Assembly (NCBI GenBank): GCA_965202905.1
Contig: OZ241868.1
Location: 2,170,001-2,234,000, forward strand
DNA from: CAYFYS01 sp965202905
Lineage (GTDB): Bacteria > Pseudomonadota > Alphaproteobacteria > MPNO01
Length of the DNA: 64,000 bases
Reading direction: 5' to 3'
Shown: positions 35,706 through 45,546 of the stretch, piece after piece
Numbering within the stretch: the first letter of the stretch is position 1
Layout of the letters: every line of letters begins with the position of its first letter
The notes under the pieces: model-generated
Seen by the model: only the letters and a program-made list of their open reading frames with translations
Told to the model about the DNA's origin: nothing
The model's database searches: none
Program-made: the position numbers and the translations under genes

Positions 35706-35914
35706 GACCGCTCCCGGGGCGCGGGCGCCCGCTCGCGGACCAGGATGGTCGATGCGGCCGGATCGTTCAAGCCGCGCCCGACGCAGCCGCCGGGCCGGTC
35801 CCCGAAAGGCCGCGGCGCGCCGGCGCCTTTGCGACGGGGCCGTTGCGCCGGAAGGCGACCTTGCCGCGCCGGCGTTGCTTGCCCTATAAATCAGCGTCTG
35901 CGCGGCCAATCGCA

Positions 35915-35980
35915 CCACCGATCGTGTTGAAACGGATCGTGTTGAAACGGATCGCGCTGAAACGGATCGCGCTGAAGGAG
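35915..35980. repeat. 15-bp tandem repeat upstream of the MetE-like gene
   Basis: Four copies of a unit close to gaaacggatcgtgtt stand directly before the ribosome site GAAGGAGA of the downstream gene. No other control element is recognised in this 280-bp spacer. Confidence 0.75.
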
Positions 35981-35987
35981 ACAGCCC

Positions 35988-37133
35988 ATGCCCTTGCCGA
36001 CAGAGCCCGTGGGGTCGCTGCCGCGCCCCTCGACGTTGCAAGCCGCCTACGAGGCCTACGATGCCGGCAGGATCGGCTGGGACGAACTTGCGGCCCAGCA
36101 GGACGAGGCGTGCCGCGACTCGATCGCGCGCATGGAAGCGACGGGATCGCCCATCGTCGCCGACGGCGAGCAGCGGGCCTCGAGCTTCGCGACCTATCCG
36201 ATCACCGACACGCTGGCGGGCGGCGGACTCGCCGAAAATCTCGCCGGGGACGGCCAGTATTTCGCGATCTTCGACGACGGCCATCATCGACAGTTGCCGC
36301 GCCTGACCGGCGGGCCGTTCCGCTACAAGACCTTCGCGGCCTCCTATTACGAGCTGTCCCGGAAGCACGCCGCCAGGCCGCTCAAGCAAGCGGTGATCGC
36401 GCCCTCGATGCTGGCGCTGCTGTATCCGCTGGACGGCGAGGTGCCGGGCTACACGCGCGAGCGGTTCCTGGAGGATCTGTGCGACGAGTGCGAGAAGGAC
36501 ATCCGCATGTGCTTCGACGCCGGCGCGCCGCGGGTGTCGATCGACTTCACCGAGGGCCGGCTCGCCAACAAGAACGATCCGCGCAACCCGTGGACGGGAC
36601 GCGGCATGCTGGATTTCTTCATCGAGCTCAACAACCGGGTGATCGACCGTTTCTCCGCCGAAGAGCGCAGGAATCTCGGCATCCACACCTGCCCGGGCGG
36701 AGACTGCGATTCGACGCATAGCGCCGAGGTCGACTACGCCGAACTGCTGCCGTCGATGTTCGAGATGAACGCCGGGTATTTCCTGATCCAGCTCGCCAGC
36801 GAGGCGGACAAGGAGCGGGTCTACCGGCTGATCGGCGAGCACAGCCGGGCGGACGCGAACGGCGTCCCGCAAATCTGCTTCATCGGCGTGATCAACCCGC
36901 AAAACCCCCGGGTGGAGACCCCCGAGGAGGTCTGCGAGGCCCTGATGCAGGCGTCGCGATACATCCCCAAGGAACGGCTGGGCTCGACCGACGATTGCGG
37001 CTTCTCGCCCTTCAGCATCGACGCGAAGCCCAGGCACGGCTCGCCGGACGCCGCGCGCGACATCGCCTTCCGCAAGATCGCCGCGCGCGTCGAGGGAACG
37101 CGGATGGCCTCGGAGAAGCTCGGCATGGCCTGA
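35988..37133 (+). CDS. Cobalamin-independent methionine synthase-like protein (MetE C-terminal family)
   Basis: A 381-residue single-domain protein of the UROD/MetE_C-like fold. TEPVGSLPRP at the start is typical. Zinc-ligand candidates are His and Cys in IHTCPGGDCDS (about residue 229) and Cys in TDDCGFSPF near 335. It lacks the N-terminal MetE half, as in archaeal-type or methyltransferase paralogues that act on other methyl donors. The ATG follows GAAGGAGACAGCCC. Confidence 0.85.
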   Translation: MPLPTEPVGSLPRPSTLQAAYEAYDAGRIGWDELAAQQDEACRDSIARMEATGSPIVADGEQRASSFATYPITDTLAGGGLAENLAGDGQYFAIFDDGHHRQLPRLTGGPFRYKTFAASYYELSRKHAARPLKQAVIAPSMLALLYPLDGEVPGYTRERFLEDLCDECEKDIRMCFDAGAPRVSIDFTEGRLANKNDPRNPWTGRGMLDFFIELNNRVIDRFSAEERRNLGIHTCPGGDCDSTHSAEVDYAELLPSMFEMNAGYFLIQLASEADKERVYRLIGEHSRADANGVPQICFIGVINPQNPRVETPEEVCEALMQASRYIPKERLGSTDDCGFSPFSIDAKPRHGSPDAARDIAFRKIAARVEGTRMASEKLGMA

Positions 37134-37193
37134 GCACGGCGCGGCCGGGGGGCCGCGGCGGCGGCTTCTTCGAGCAAGGTCTCCCGACGCCCC

Positions 37194-38069
37194 GTGATTG
37201 CCGACATCTTCTCCGTCGCCGGGCCGCCGCTCGTCTGCACGGGCGTCGGCTATCTCTGGGGGCGGCTGGACAAGCCGTTCGACGCCGGGATGGTCACCGG
37301 CCTGGCGATCAATCTCGGCGTGCCCTGCCTGATCTTTTCGACGCTCACCCGGCTCGAGGTCTCGATCGATGCGTTCGCCGAGATGGCCGGCGCCTACACG
37401 CTCGCCCTCGTCTGCTTCCTTACGATCGCGGCCGCGCTGACTAGGCTCCTGCGCCTCGATGCGCGGACCTATGTGCCGGCGCTGACTTTCCGCAACTCGG
37501 GCAATCTGGGCCTGCCGATCTGTCTGTTCGCCTTCGGCGAGGCCGGGCTGAGCTTCGGGATCTGCGCCTTCGTGATTGCCTCGCTCAGCGGTCTCACGAT
37601 AGGCCGCGGAATCTACGCCGGCTTCACCGCAAGCGAGGCGCTGCTGCGCAACCCGCTGGCGTACGCGATCCTGATCTCGGTGGCGTTCATGGCCGCCGGG
37701 ATCGGGCCGCCGGAATGGCTGTCGAACACCGTTGCGATCTTCTCCGGCCTGGCGATCCCGCTCATGCTGATCTCTCTCGGGGTTGCGCTCTCCAAGCTGG
37801 AGATGCGCGGCTACGGCCGCGCGCTGGCGCTATCGGCGCTCGGGCTGGTCATCGGCCTCGGCGTCGGGCTCGCGCTGGCCGATCTGTTCGGGCTGACCGG
37901 AGCGGCCCGCGGCGTCCTGGTTCTGCAATGCTCGATGCCGGTAGCGATCCACAACCATGTCTTCGCCCAGCGCTACGGCCGCGCGCCGGACGTCGTCGCG
38001 GGCATGGTGCTGACGTCGACCCTGCTCGCTTTCGGCTTCCTCCCGTTCGTGCTGTGGATCGTTCTGTGA
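37194..38069 (+). CDS. AEC family transporter (auxin efflux carrier fold)
   Basis: A 291-residue membrane protein with about 10 helices. VGYLWGRLDKPFD, FRNSGNLGLPICLFAFGE (the conserved N-SGNxGLP element) and the LQCSMPVAIHNHVFAQRYG segment match the AEC (PIN-like) family. It is a likely secondary carrier for an organic anion. The start is GTG at 37194, 61 bases after the MetE-like gene. Confidence 0.88.
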   Translation: MIADIFSVAGPPLVCTGVGYLWGRLDKPFDAGMVTGLAINLGVPCLIFSTLTRLEVSIDAFAEMAGAYTLALVCFLTIAAALTRLLRLDARTYVPALTFRNSGNLGLPICLFAFGEAGLSFGICAFVIASLSGLTIGRGIYAGFTASEALLRNPLAYAILISVAFMAAGIGPPEWLSNTVAIFSGLAIPLMLISLGVALSKLEMRGYGRALALSALGLVIGLGVGLALADLFGLTGAARGVLVLQCSMPVAIHNHVFAQRYGRAPDVVAGMVLTSTLLAFGFLPFVLWIVL

Positions 38070-38119
38070 AGCCCCGCGGCGCCGGGATCGGTCGCCATGA
38101 TCCCGGAAGGAGTCCCGCC

Positions 38120-38165
38120 ATGAACGGCGCCGATGTCGTCGCCCGCATCCTGGAGCGCGAGGGCG
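38120..38165 (+). pseudogene. Truncated start of a TPP-requiring enzyme gene
   Basis: After a strong GGAAGGAG site, an ATG opens MNGADVVARILEREG, the usual N-terminus of acetolactate-synthase-like TPP enzymes. The reading loses all similarity after about 15 codons at a 16-bp tandem duplication (ctcccgggtttggcca). The rest of the gene is missing; the formate dehydrogenase gene converges soon after. Confidence 0.55.
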
Positions 38166-38303
38166 GTCCCGCCCGGCGTTCGCGCATCTCCCGGGTTTGG
38201 CCATCTCCCGGGTTTGGCCGGAGCGCAGGATCGGAGTCCGGCCCGAAACTCCGATGTTCGATGACGATCGGCCCGCAGCGGCTGCGGATCGGTTCGGGCC
38301 TGC

Positions 38304-41075
38304 TTACGCCCGTGCGGGCTCGACCCTTGCCGCGCAGAACTTGAACTCGGGGATCTTGCCGAACGGGTCCAGCGCCGGGTTGGTCAGGAGGTTGGCCGCG
38401 GCCTCGGCGTAGCAGAAGGGGATGAAGATCATCCCGCCGGGCACGTCGGCGTCGACCCGGGTCTTGATCTCGATGGCGCCGCGGCGCGTTTCCACCCGGA
38501 CCGGATCGCCCGGCGCCAGCCCCATCGTCTCGAGGTCGCGCGGCGACAGATGGGCGATCGCCTCCGGCTCGATGCTGTCGAGCACCCGGGCGCGCCGCGT
38601 CATCGAGCCGGTATGCCAGTGCTCGAGCATGCGTCCGGTCGTCAGGATCATCGGATAATCCTCGTCCGGCGCCTCGTCGGGAGGCCCGACGGCGGCGGGT
38701 ACGAACTTGCCGCGTCCGCTGGCGGTGGGGAATCCGTCGCCGAAGATCACCTCCTCGCCCGGCTGGTCTTCGGTCTCCACCGGGTAGGTGACCGAGTCCT
38801 CGCGCTGTAGACGCTCCCAGGATATGCCCTCGATCGAGGGCATGATCTCGCGCATCTCGGCGAAGACGTCCGCCGGTCCGTCATAGCGCCAGTCCAGGCC
38901 GAGCCGGCGCGCGATCTCCTGGATGATGTCGAGGTCCCGCCGCGCCTCGCCCGGCAGCGGCAGCGCCGCGCGGGCGAGCTGGACCTGGCGGTTGGTGTTG
39001 GTGAAGCTGCCCTCTTTCTCCGGAAAGGCCGAGGCGGGCAGGACGACATCGGCGAAATGGGCGGTCTCGGTCAGGAACAGGTCCTGGACGACGAGGTGCT
39101 CGAGCTTGGCCAACCCGTCGCGGGCGTGCCCGACATCGGGGTCCGACATCGCCGGGTTCTCGCCCATGATGTACATGCCGCGGATCCGCCCGGCGTGGAT
39201 CGCGTCCATGATCTCGACCACCGTCAGGCCGGGCTCGGGGTCCAGCCCGGTCCGCCAGAATGATTCGAGGGCCTCGCGCGCGTCCTTGCCGGCGACCGGC
39301 TGGTAGTCGGGATAGAACATCGGGATCAGCCCGACATCGGAGGCGCCCTGGACGTTGTTCTGGCCGCGCAGCGGGTGCAGCCCGGTGCCGGGCCGGCCGA
39401 TCTGGCCGGTCATCAGCGCCAGCGAGATCAGGCAGCGCGCGTTGTCGGTGCCGTGGACGTGCTGCGAGATTCCCATCCCCCAGAAGATCATCGCCGCGCC
39501 GGCGCCGGCATAGACCCTGGCGACGAGGCGGATGGTCCGCGCATCGACGCCGCAGACCGGCGCCATCGCCTCGGGCGTGAACGGCGCGAGGTGCGCGCGC
39601 AGCGTCTCGAACCCCTCGGTGAAGGTCTCGATGTATTGCCGGTCGTAGAGCCGCTCCTCGACGATCGCGTTCATGATCGCGTTCAGCAGCGCCACGTCGG
39701 CGCCGGGCTTGAACTGCAGCATGTGGGTGGCGTGCCGGGCGAGCGCCTGGCCGCGCGGGTCCATGACGATCAGGGTCCGGCCCGCCCGGACGGCGTTCTT
39801 GAAGAAGGTCGCCGCCACCGGGTGGTTCACCGCGGGGTTGGCGCCGATGACGACGATCACATCGGCGTTGGCGCATTCCGAGAACGGCGCGGTGACCGCG
39901 CCGGAATTGACGGTTTCCATCAACGCGGCCACCGATGAGGCATGGCACAGCCGGGTGCAGTGATCGACGTTGTTGGTCCCGAAGCCGACCCTGACCAGCT
40001 TCTGGAACAGATAGGCTTCCTCGTTCGAGCCCTTGGCCGAGCCGAATCCTGCGAGCCCGGCGGGTCCGTGCGCCGCGCGGATGCGGGCGAGGCCGGCGGC
40101 CGCGGCGTCGAGCGCCTCCCGCCAGCTCGCCTCGCGGAAATGGGTCGACGGATCGGCGGGATCGAGGCTCGCCAGACCGTCCTTGCCGACCCCCGGTTTG
40201 CGGATCAGCGGCCTGGTCAGGCGATCGGGATGATCGACGTAGTCGAAGCCGAAACGACCCTTGACGCAGAGCCTGCCGCGATTCGCCGGGCCGTCGCGGC
40301 CGTCGACTTTCAGCAGGGCGTCGTTCTTGACGTGATAGGTGAGCTGGCAGCCCACGCCGCAATAGGGGCACAGGCTGTCGACCGTGCGGTCGGGCTCGAT
40401 GACGCCGGGCCGATCGGCGGTCAGCACGCTCGCCGGCAGCAGCGCGCCCGTCGGGCAGGCCTGGACGCATTCGCCGCAGGCGACGCACGTGCTTTCGCCC
40501 ATCGGGTCGTCGAAGTCGAAGACGATCTTGGCGTGCGCGCCGCGGTGCGCCATGCCGATGACGTCATTGACCTGGACTTCGCGGCACGCGCGCACGCACA
40601 GGGTGCAGTTGATGCAGGCGTCGAGATTGACCGCCATCGCCGGGTGGCTCGGGTCCGCCTCGGGGCGGCGGGCCGATTGGAACCGGCTCCCGGCGAGGCC
40701 GATCCTGTCGGCCCAGCGCCACAGCTTCGCGCCCGGGTCGTGGGTCTCCGGGCGCGCCGGCTGGTCGGCCAACAGCAGTTCGAAGACCATGCGCCGGGCC
40801 GCGACCGCGCGCGCGGAGGCCGTATCGACGACCATGCCGGGGGCCGGCGCCCGGATGCACGAGGCCGCCAGCACCCGCTCGCCTTCGATCTCGACCATGC
40901 AGGCCCGGCAGTTGCCGTCGGGCCTGTAACCCGGCGCCGGGGAGTAGCACAGATGCGGGATCTCGATCCCCAGCCGCCCGGCGACCTGCCAGATCGTCTC
41001 GCCGGGTCGGCCCTGGACGGTCCGGCCGTTCAACGTGAACCCGACGCCGACGCCGGTTTCGCCATCCCCGGGCAT
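38304..41075 (-). CDS. fdsA: NAD-dependent formate dehydrogenase, alpha subunit (FdsA type)
   Basis: A 923-residue molybdopterin enzyme oxidising formate to CO2. The N-terminal [2Fe-2S] ferredoxin domain has CYSP, CRAC and SC (residues about 43-72). Two [4Fe-4S] clusters follow (CINCTLCVRACREV; CVACGECVQACPTG). A further [4Fe-4S] site is CPYCGVGCQ near 236. The active site is DHCTRLCHASSVAAL, using Cys instead of selenocysteine, with the expected following His. The ATG is 3 bases after the stop of the FdsB-type gene, so the two form an operon. No fdhD or fdsD gene is visible nearby. Confidence 0.94.
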   Translation of the reverse strand: MPGDGETGVGVGFTLNGRTVQGRPGETIWQVAGRLGIEIPHLCYSPAPGYRPDGNCRACMVEIEGERVLAASCIRAPAPGMVVDTASARAVAARRMVFELLLADQPARPETHDPGAKLWRWADRIGLAGSRFQSARRPEADPSHPAMAVNLDACINCTLCVRACREVQVNDVIGMAHRGAHAKIVFDFDDPMGESTCVACGECVQACPTGALLPASVLTADRPGVIEPDRTVDSLCPYCGVGCQLTYHVKNDALLKVDGRDGPANRGRLCVKGRFGFDYVDHPDRLTRPLIRKPGVGKDGLASLDPADPSTHFREASWREALDAAAAGLARIRAAHGPAGLAGFGSAKGSNEEAYLFQKLVRVGFGTNNVDHCTRLCHASSVAALMETVNSGAVTAPFSECANADVIVVIGANPAVNHPVAATFFKNAVRAGRTLIVMDPRGQALARHATHMLQFKPGADVALLNAIMNAIVEERLYDRQYIETFTEGFETLRAHLAPFTPEAMAPVCGVDARTIRLVARVYAGAGAAMIFWGMGISQHVHGTDNARCLISLALMTGQIGRPGTGLHPLRGQNNVQGASDVGLIPMFYPDYQPVAGKDAREALESFWRTGLDPEPGLTVVEIMDAIHAGRIRGMYIMGENPAMSDPDVGHARDGLAKLEHLVVQDLFLTETAHFADVVLPASAFPEKEGSFTNTNRQVQLARAALPLPGEARRDLDIIQEIARRLGLDWRYDGPADVFAEMREIMPSIEGISWERLQREDSVTYPVETEDQPGEEVIFGDGFPTASGRGKFVPAAVGPPDEAPDEDYPMILTTGRMLEHWHTGSMTRRARVLDSIEPEAIAHLSPRDLETMGLAPGDPVRVETRRGAIEIKTRVDADVPGGMIFIPFCYAEAAANLLTNPALDPFGKIPEFKFCAARVEPARA

Positions 41076-41078
41076 GGG

Positions 41079-42788
41079 CTAGCCGCCCGGCGCGTCGTCG
41101 GGAAAGTAGCGCAACGCCGACAGGAGGCCGTTGGGCGCCGCCTGTCCGAGCCCGCAGATCGAGGCGTCGGCCATGGTCCGGGACAGCTCCTCCAGCAGCG
41201 GCCGGTCCCAGGACGGCGCCTGCATCAGCCCGACCGCCTTCTGGCAGCCGGCGCGGCAGGGCGTGCACTGGCCGCAGCTCTCGTCCTCGAAGAAGCGCAT
41301 CAGGTTGAGCGCGGAGGCGGCGGCCGAATCCCGGTCGGAGAGAACCACCACGGCGGCCGCGCCGATGAGGCAGCCATGCTCCTCCAGCGTACCGAAGTCG
41401 AGCGGGATGTCGGCCATCGACGCCGGCAGGATGCCGCCCGAGGCGCCGCCCGGGAGATAGCCCTTGAAGCGGTGGCCGTCGGCCATTCCGCCGCAATGCT
41501 CTTCGATCAGCTCGGCGGCCGTGATCCCGGCGTCGGTGATCTTCACGCCCGGCTCCCTGACCCGGCCGGAGACCGAATACGAGCGCAGGCCGTGGCGTCC
41601 GTTGCGCCCGCGGCCCGCAAGCCAGCCCGCCCCGTTGGTCAGGATGTCGCGAACCCAGTAGAGCGTCTCGACGTTGTTGATCAGCGTCGGCCGGCCGAAC
41701 AGCCCGACCTGGGCCGGGAAGGGCGGCTTGTGCCGCGGCAGGCCGCGCTTGCCCTCCAGGCTCTCGAGCATGGCCGATTCCTCGCCGCAGATATAGGCGC
41801 CGGCGCCGCGCCGCAGCGCGATCGAGCCCGGCGGCGCCAGGCCCGCGGTCTCCAGCGCCGCGATTTCGCGCAGCAGAATCTCGCGGCAGGCCGGGTACTC
41901 GTCGCGCAGATAGATGTGGCTGGTCCCGGCCTCGACCGCCCACTGGCCGATCAGCATGCCCTCGAGAAACCGGTGCGGATCGGTCTCCAGGAAGTGCCGG
42001 TCCTTGAAGGCGCCGGGCTCGCCCTCATCGGCGTTGACCGCGAGGTGGCGCGGGCCGGGCTCGGCGCGGACGAACCGCCATTTGCGCCCGGTCGGGAAAC
42101 CGGCGCCGCCGAGACCGCGCAGCCCGGACTCCTCCAGGGTCCGGATGACCTCCTCGACCGGGAGTCCGCCTCCGCGACAGGCTTCCAGGCGTTCGTAGCC
42201 GCCCGCTTCGCGATAGGCTTCCAGGCCGATATAGGCCGGCAACGAGGGCGTGAGCGCGCGCGCGCCGGCGGCGGCGAGTACGGCGTTCGCATCGGCCGGG
42301 GCGATCGGGTTGCGGCCGACCGAGACCGCGGGCGCACGGTCGCAGGCGCCCATGCAGGGCGCGCGCACGACACGGGTATCGGCGTCGGCGCGATCTTGCA
42401 GCGCCGCGATCAGCGCCTCCGCGCCCATCATCTCGCAGGTGATCGAGTCGCACACCCTGATCGTGACCGGCGCCGGCCGTATCCGGGCGTCGTCCAGCAC
42501 GTCGAAATGGTGATAGAAGGTCGCGACCTCGTAGACCTCGCTCAGCGCCAGGCCCATCTCCTCGGCGAGCGCCGTCAGCAGCGCCGCGGGCAGGCAATGC
42601 TCGGAATCCTGGATCAGATGCAGAATCTCGATCAACAGATCGCGGCGCAGCGGACGGTCGCCCAGCAGGGCCCGGACCTTGGCGAGCGCCGCCGGATCGG
42701 CGCGCCTTCCCTTGGTCTGAGGGCGCGCCCGGCGGCGGCCGGCGCCGGGATGGCCGAACGTCTGGACGGTATGGGCGCCCTTCGCCAT
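41079..42788 (-). CDS. Fused FdsG-FdsB (NuoE-NuoF-like) diaphorase subunit of formate dehydrogenase
   Basis: A 569-residue fusion. Residues about 30-175 are a NuoE-like thioredoxin fold with [2Fe-2S] Cys residues in VCDSITCEMMG and APCMGACDRAP. From about 200 on it is NuoF-like: GLRGLGGAGFPTGRKW (FMN), NADEGEPGAFKDR, GAGAYICGEESAMLESLEGKRG (NAD), and the C-terminal [4Fe-4S] site SCGQCTPCRAGC with a later Cys in ICGLG. It passes electrons from the alpha subunit to NAD+. It is the first gene of the operon. Confidence 0.93.
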   Translation of the reverse strand: MAKGAHTVQTFGHPGAGRRRARPQTKGRRADPAALAKVRALLGDRPLRRDLLIEILHLIQDSEHCLPAALLTALAEEMGLALSEVYEVATFYHHFDVLDDARIRPAPVTIRVCDSITCEMMGAEALIAALQDRADADTRVVRAPCMGACDRAPAVSVGRNPIAPADANAVLAAAGARALTPSLPAYIGLEAYREAGGYERLEACRGGGLPVEEVIRTLEESGLRGLGGAGFPTGRKWRFVRAEPGPRHLAVNADEGEPGAFKDRHFLETDPHRFLEGMLIGQWAVEAGTSHIYLRDEYPACREILLREIAALETAGLAPPGSIALRRGAGAYICGEESAMLESLEGKRGLPRHKPPFPAQVGLFGRPTLINNVETLYWVRDILTNGAGWLAGRGRNGRHGLRSYSVSGRVREPGVKITDAGITAAELIEEHCGGMADGHRFKGYLPGGASGGILPASMADIPLDFGTLEEHGCLIGAAAVVVLSDRDSAAASALNLMRFFEDESCGQCTPCRAGCQKAVGLMQAPSWDRPLLEELSRTMADASICGLGQAAPNGLLSALRYFPDDAPGG

Positions 42789-42814
42789 CTTCGGGAGTAA
42801 GCCTCGTGCTCTCG

Positions 42815-42900
42815 ATCATGCGCCGGCGCCCAAACCATGCGCCGGCGCCCAAACCATGCGCCGACGCCCAAACCATGCGCCGGCGCCAGGGTAGCGGCTC
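42815..42900. repeat. 19-bp tandem repeat upstream of the formate dehydrogenase operon
   Basis: Three to four copies of catgcgccggcgcccaaac lie 30-110 bases upstream of the fdsGB-type start. They are followed by a duplicated AT-rich motif (tgaatata) at 42958-42990 that could hold the promoter. The 300-bp spacer contains no gene. Confidence 0.75.
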
Positions 42901-43088
42901 GCGCCGGGGGAGTCCGCATAAACTTGCGCGCGCGAAGGCGCGGACCCGGGGGACCCTCTGAATATAGCGCCAAGGGCCCCTGAATATATCGGATGGGCGC
43001 ATGGATCGAGCGTATGATCGTGGCCCGTTCACATCCGGTCATGCGTCGGAGCACAGGACGCGTGGATCGTTGACAAGCGGCAAATCCT

Positions 43089-43280
43089 TTATCGCCGACC
43101 GCGCGGCGGGTCGCGCTCGACCGCGCGCAGCGCGACGACCGCGGTGTTCATCAGATGCTTGCCGGCATGCTCGAAGTTGACCGTGACCCGGTCGCCATCG
43201 ACCGACTGCACCTGTCCGATCCCCCAATCGTCGCGCCCGGGGTGGCGCACCAGCATCCCCGGAACCAGATCGCAGACCAT
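43089..43280 (-). CDS. DUF3553 small protein
   Basis: A 63-residue protein. VPGMLVRHPGRDDWGIGQVQ followed by VTVNFEHAGKHL is the DUF3553 signature, a small beta-rich domain related to the C-terminal module of UvrD/PcrA-type helicases. It often occurs as a stand-alone protein in alphaproteobacteria. A GGGAGCGGAA site precedes the ATG. The function is unknown. Confidence 0.8.
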   Translation of the reverse strand: MVCDLVPGMLVRHPGRDDWGIGQVQSVDGDRVTVNFEHAGKHLMNTAVVALRAVERDPPRGRR

Positions 43281-43296
43281 TTCCGCTCCCTTAATC

Positions 43297-43350
43297 GCCC
43301 CTTAATCGCCCCTTAATCGCATTGATAAACGAGTCGCATTGATAAACGCC
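43297..43350. repeat. Short tandem repeats in the DUF3553-acetoacetyl-CoA synthetase spacer
   Basis: Three copies of ccccttaatcg are followed by two copies of attgataaacg separated by agtcgc. They lie in the divergent control region between two genes. Confidence 0.75.
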
Positions 43351-43532
43351 ACGGACGAACGCCGCTGACGAACGCCGCGCCGCGGCCGGGAGAATATCAG
43401 GGGCGCCGGCCGCCGTCGGCCGCGATCCTGGAGCGATCTCGATGAATATTCTGGACCCGGCCCGGCGAGTCCGGGATAAGTTCGTGCGACAGGATCGTTT
43501 CGACCGCACCCGTTTACGAGAAAGCCCGGGAC

Positions 43533-45530
43533 GTGAGCCCCTCCACCCCCATCTGGACTCCTTCGCCCGAGCGGATCGCCGGCGCCAACATGAGCGCGTT
43601 CATCGACCTGCTGCGCGCCCGCGGCCAGATCGACGCCGCCGACTACGATGCGCTGTGGCGCTGGTCGGTCGAGGACATCGAATCCTTCTGGTGCGCGTTC
43701 TGGGATTTCGCCGGGATCGTCGCCGAGACGCGCGGCGAGCGCGTCCTCGACCGCGGCGAGACCCAGCAGCATGCGGCGTTCTTTCCCGACGCCCGGCTGA
43801 ACTTCGCCGAGAACGCGCTGAGGCGGCGCGACGACGGGCTCGCCATCATGTTCCGCAACGAGGCCGGCCTGGAGTCGACGCTGAGCTGGGCCGGGCTCAA
43901 CGAGTCCGTCGCACGGCTGGCCCACGCCTTTGCGGCCGATGGCATCGAGCCGGGCGAGCGCATCGTCGCCTACATGCCCAATATCCCGGAGACCGTCATC
44001 GCCGCGCTTGCCGCCGCCAGCCTCGGCGCGGTGTTCTCGACCTGCTCGCCCGATTTCGGGCCGCGCGGCGTGCTCGACCGCCTCGGCCAGATCGAGCCGG
44101 CGATCCTTCTGGCGGCGGACGGCTATCTCTATAACGGCCGCGTCCATCGGGTCGGCGACCGGGTCCGCGAGATCCGGCAGGGCCTGCCCACGCTCCGGCG
44201 CACCGTGCTGGTTCCCTATATCGAGGCGGACCCGTCCGGCGACCGGCCCGGCGACCAGAGCGGCGACCGGCCCCTCGACCAGCCCGGCGACGCGGTCCTG
44301 TGGGACGACTACATCGCCGCGCAGCCGGCGGGCGAGGCGCCGTATCGGCGCCTGCCCTTCAACCACCCGCTGTCGATCCTGTTCTCGTCCGGCACGACCG
44401 GCGCGCCGAAATGCATCGTCCACCGCGCCGGCGGCGTGATCTTGCAGACGGCGAAGGAGACGATGCTCCACTACGACGTCAGGCCCGGCGACCGGATCCT
44501 GTTCTTCACCAGCACCGCCTGGGTGATATGGAACCTCCATCTCTGCCACCTGCTGGCCGGCGGCGCGCTGCTGCTTTACGACGGCTCGCCCTTCCATCCG
44601 GACGCCGATGCGATGTTCGACTACATGGAGCGGGCGCGGGCGACCCATTTCGGCGCCTCGGCCAAGTTCATCGACGCGATCAAGCAGGCCGGGATCGCCC
44701 CGGGCCGCGCGCGCGACCTTTCGGCGCTGCGCTTCATCATGACCAGCGGATCCGCCCTGACGCCCGAATGCTTCGACTATGTCTACGAGAACGTCAAAGC
44801 CGACGTGCAACTCTCTTCGACCTCGGGCGGCACCGACATCATGTGCGGTTTCTTCACCGGCAATCCGATCGGCCCGGTCTGGCGGGGCGAGATGCAGGCG
44901 CCGGCGCTGGGCATGGCGGTCGCGGCGTTCGACGACGACGGCGACCCCTTGCCCCCGGGCCGCAAGGGCGAGCTGGTCTGCACCGGGCCGCACCCGTCGC
45001 TGCCGCTGGAGTTCTTCGACGACCCCGGCGGCGCGCGCTACCGCGAGGCGTATTTCGAGCATTATCCCGGCGTCTGGCGCCACGGCGACCTGATGGAATG
45101 GACCGAACATGGCGGCGCCTGCATCCACGGACGCTCCGATGCGACGCTCAACCCGGGCGGCATTCGCATCGGCACCGCGGAGATCTACCGCCCGGTCGAG
45201 ACGATGGACGAGGTCGTGGAGGCGCTCGCGGTCGGCCAGGATTGGCCGCCCGATTCGCGGATCGTGCTCTTCGTCGTCCTGACGGAGGGATCGGTCCTCG
45301 ACGACGGGCTGCGCGCGCGCATCGGCGATGCGATCCGCGCCAGCGCGACCCCGCGGCACGTGCCGGCGCGGATCCTTCAGGTCCCCGACATTCCGCGCAC
45401 CAGAACCGGCAAGATCGTCGAACTCGCCGCGCGCGAGGTCGTCCACGGCCGGCAGGTCAAGAACATCGACGCGCTGGCCAACCCCGAAGCGCTGGAACAC
45501 TTCGCCGATCGCGAAGAACTGAAAAGCTGA
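43533..45530 (+). CDS. aacS: Acetoacetyl-CoA synthetase
   Basis: A 665-residue AMP-forming enzyme activating acetoacetate to acetoacetyl-CoA. The ACAS N-terminal domain (YDALWRWSVEDIESFW) is followed by the P-loop ILFSSGTTGAPKCIVH (about residue 285), the SSTSGGTDIMCGF block, the WRHGDLMEW motif and the C-terminal hinge with RTGKIVELAAREVVHG containing the catalytic Lys. A low-complexity loop (SGDRPGDQSGDRPLDQPGD, about residue 232) arises from in-frame tandem repeats. The start is GTG at 43533. Its last ~150 bp are copied twice in the accessory region. Confidence 0.94.
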   Translation: MSPSTPIWTPSPERIAGANMSAFIDLLRARGQIDAADYDALWRWSVEDIESFWCAFWDFAGIVAETRGERVLDRGETQQHAAFFPDARLNFAENALRRRDDGLAIMFRNEAGLESTLSWAGLNESVARLAHAFAADGIEPGERIVAYMPNIPETVIAALAAASLGAVFSTCSPDFGPRGVLDRLGQIEPAILLAADGYLYNGRVHRVGDRVREIRQGLPTLRRTVLVPYIEADPSGDRPGDQSGDRPLDQPGDAVLWDDYIAAQPAGEAPYRRLPFNHPLSILFSSGTTGAPKCIVHRAGGVILQTAKETMLHYDVRPGDRILFFTSTAWVIWNLHLCHLLAGGALLLYDGSPFHPDADAMFDYMERARATHFGASAKFIDAIKQAGIAPGRARDLSALRFIMTSGSALTPECFDYVYENVKADVQLSSTSGGTDIMCGFFTGNPIGPVWRGEMQAPALGMAVAAFDDDGDPLPPGRKGELVCTGPHPSLPLEFFDDPGGARYREAYFEHYPGVWRHGDLMEWTEHGGACIHGRSDATLNPGGIRIGTAEIYRPVETMDEVVEALAVGQDWPPDSRIVLFVVLTEGSVLDDGLRARIGDAIRASATPRHVPARILQVPDIPRTRTGKIVELAAREVVHGRQVKNIDALANPEALEHFADREELKS

Positions 45531-45546
45531 AGCGCGGCGCGCAGCC

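Noticed and set aside
39942..42800. A 952-codon open frame on the plus strand
   Set aside because: It runs antisense to the fdsA and fdsGB-type genes, whose iron-sulfur, flavin and molybdopterin motifs are intact; its translation is low-complexity Arg/Ala/Gly text typical of a GC-rich shadow frame.
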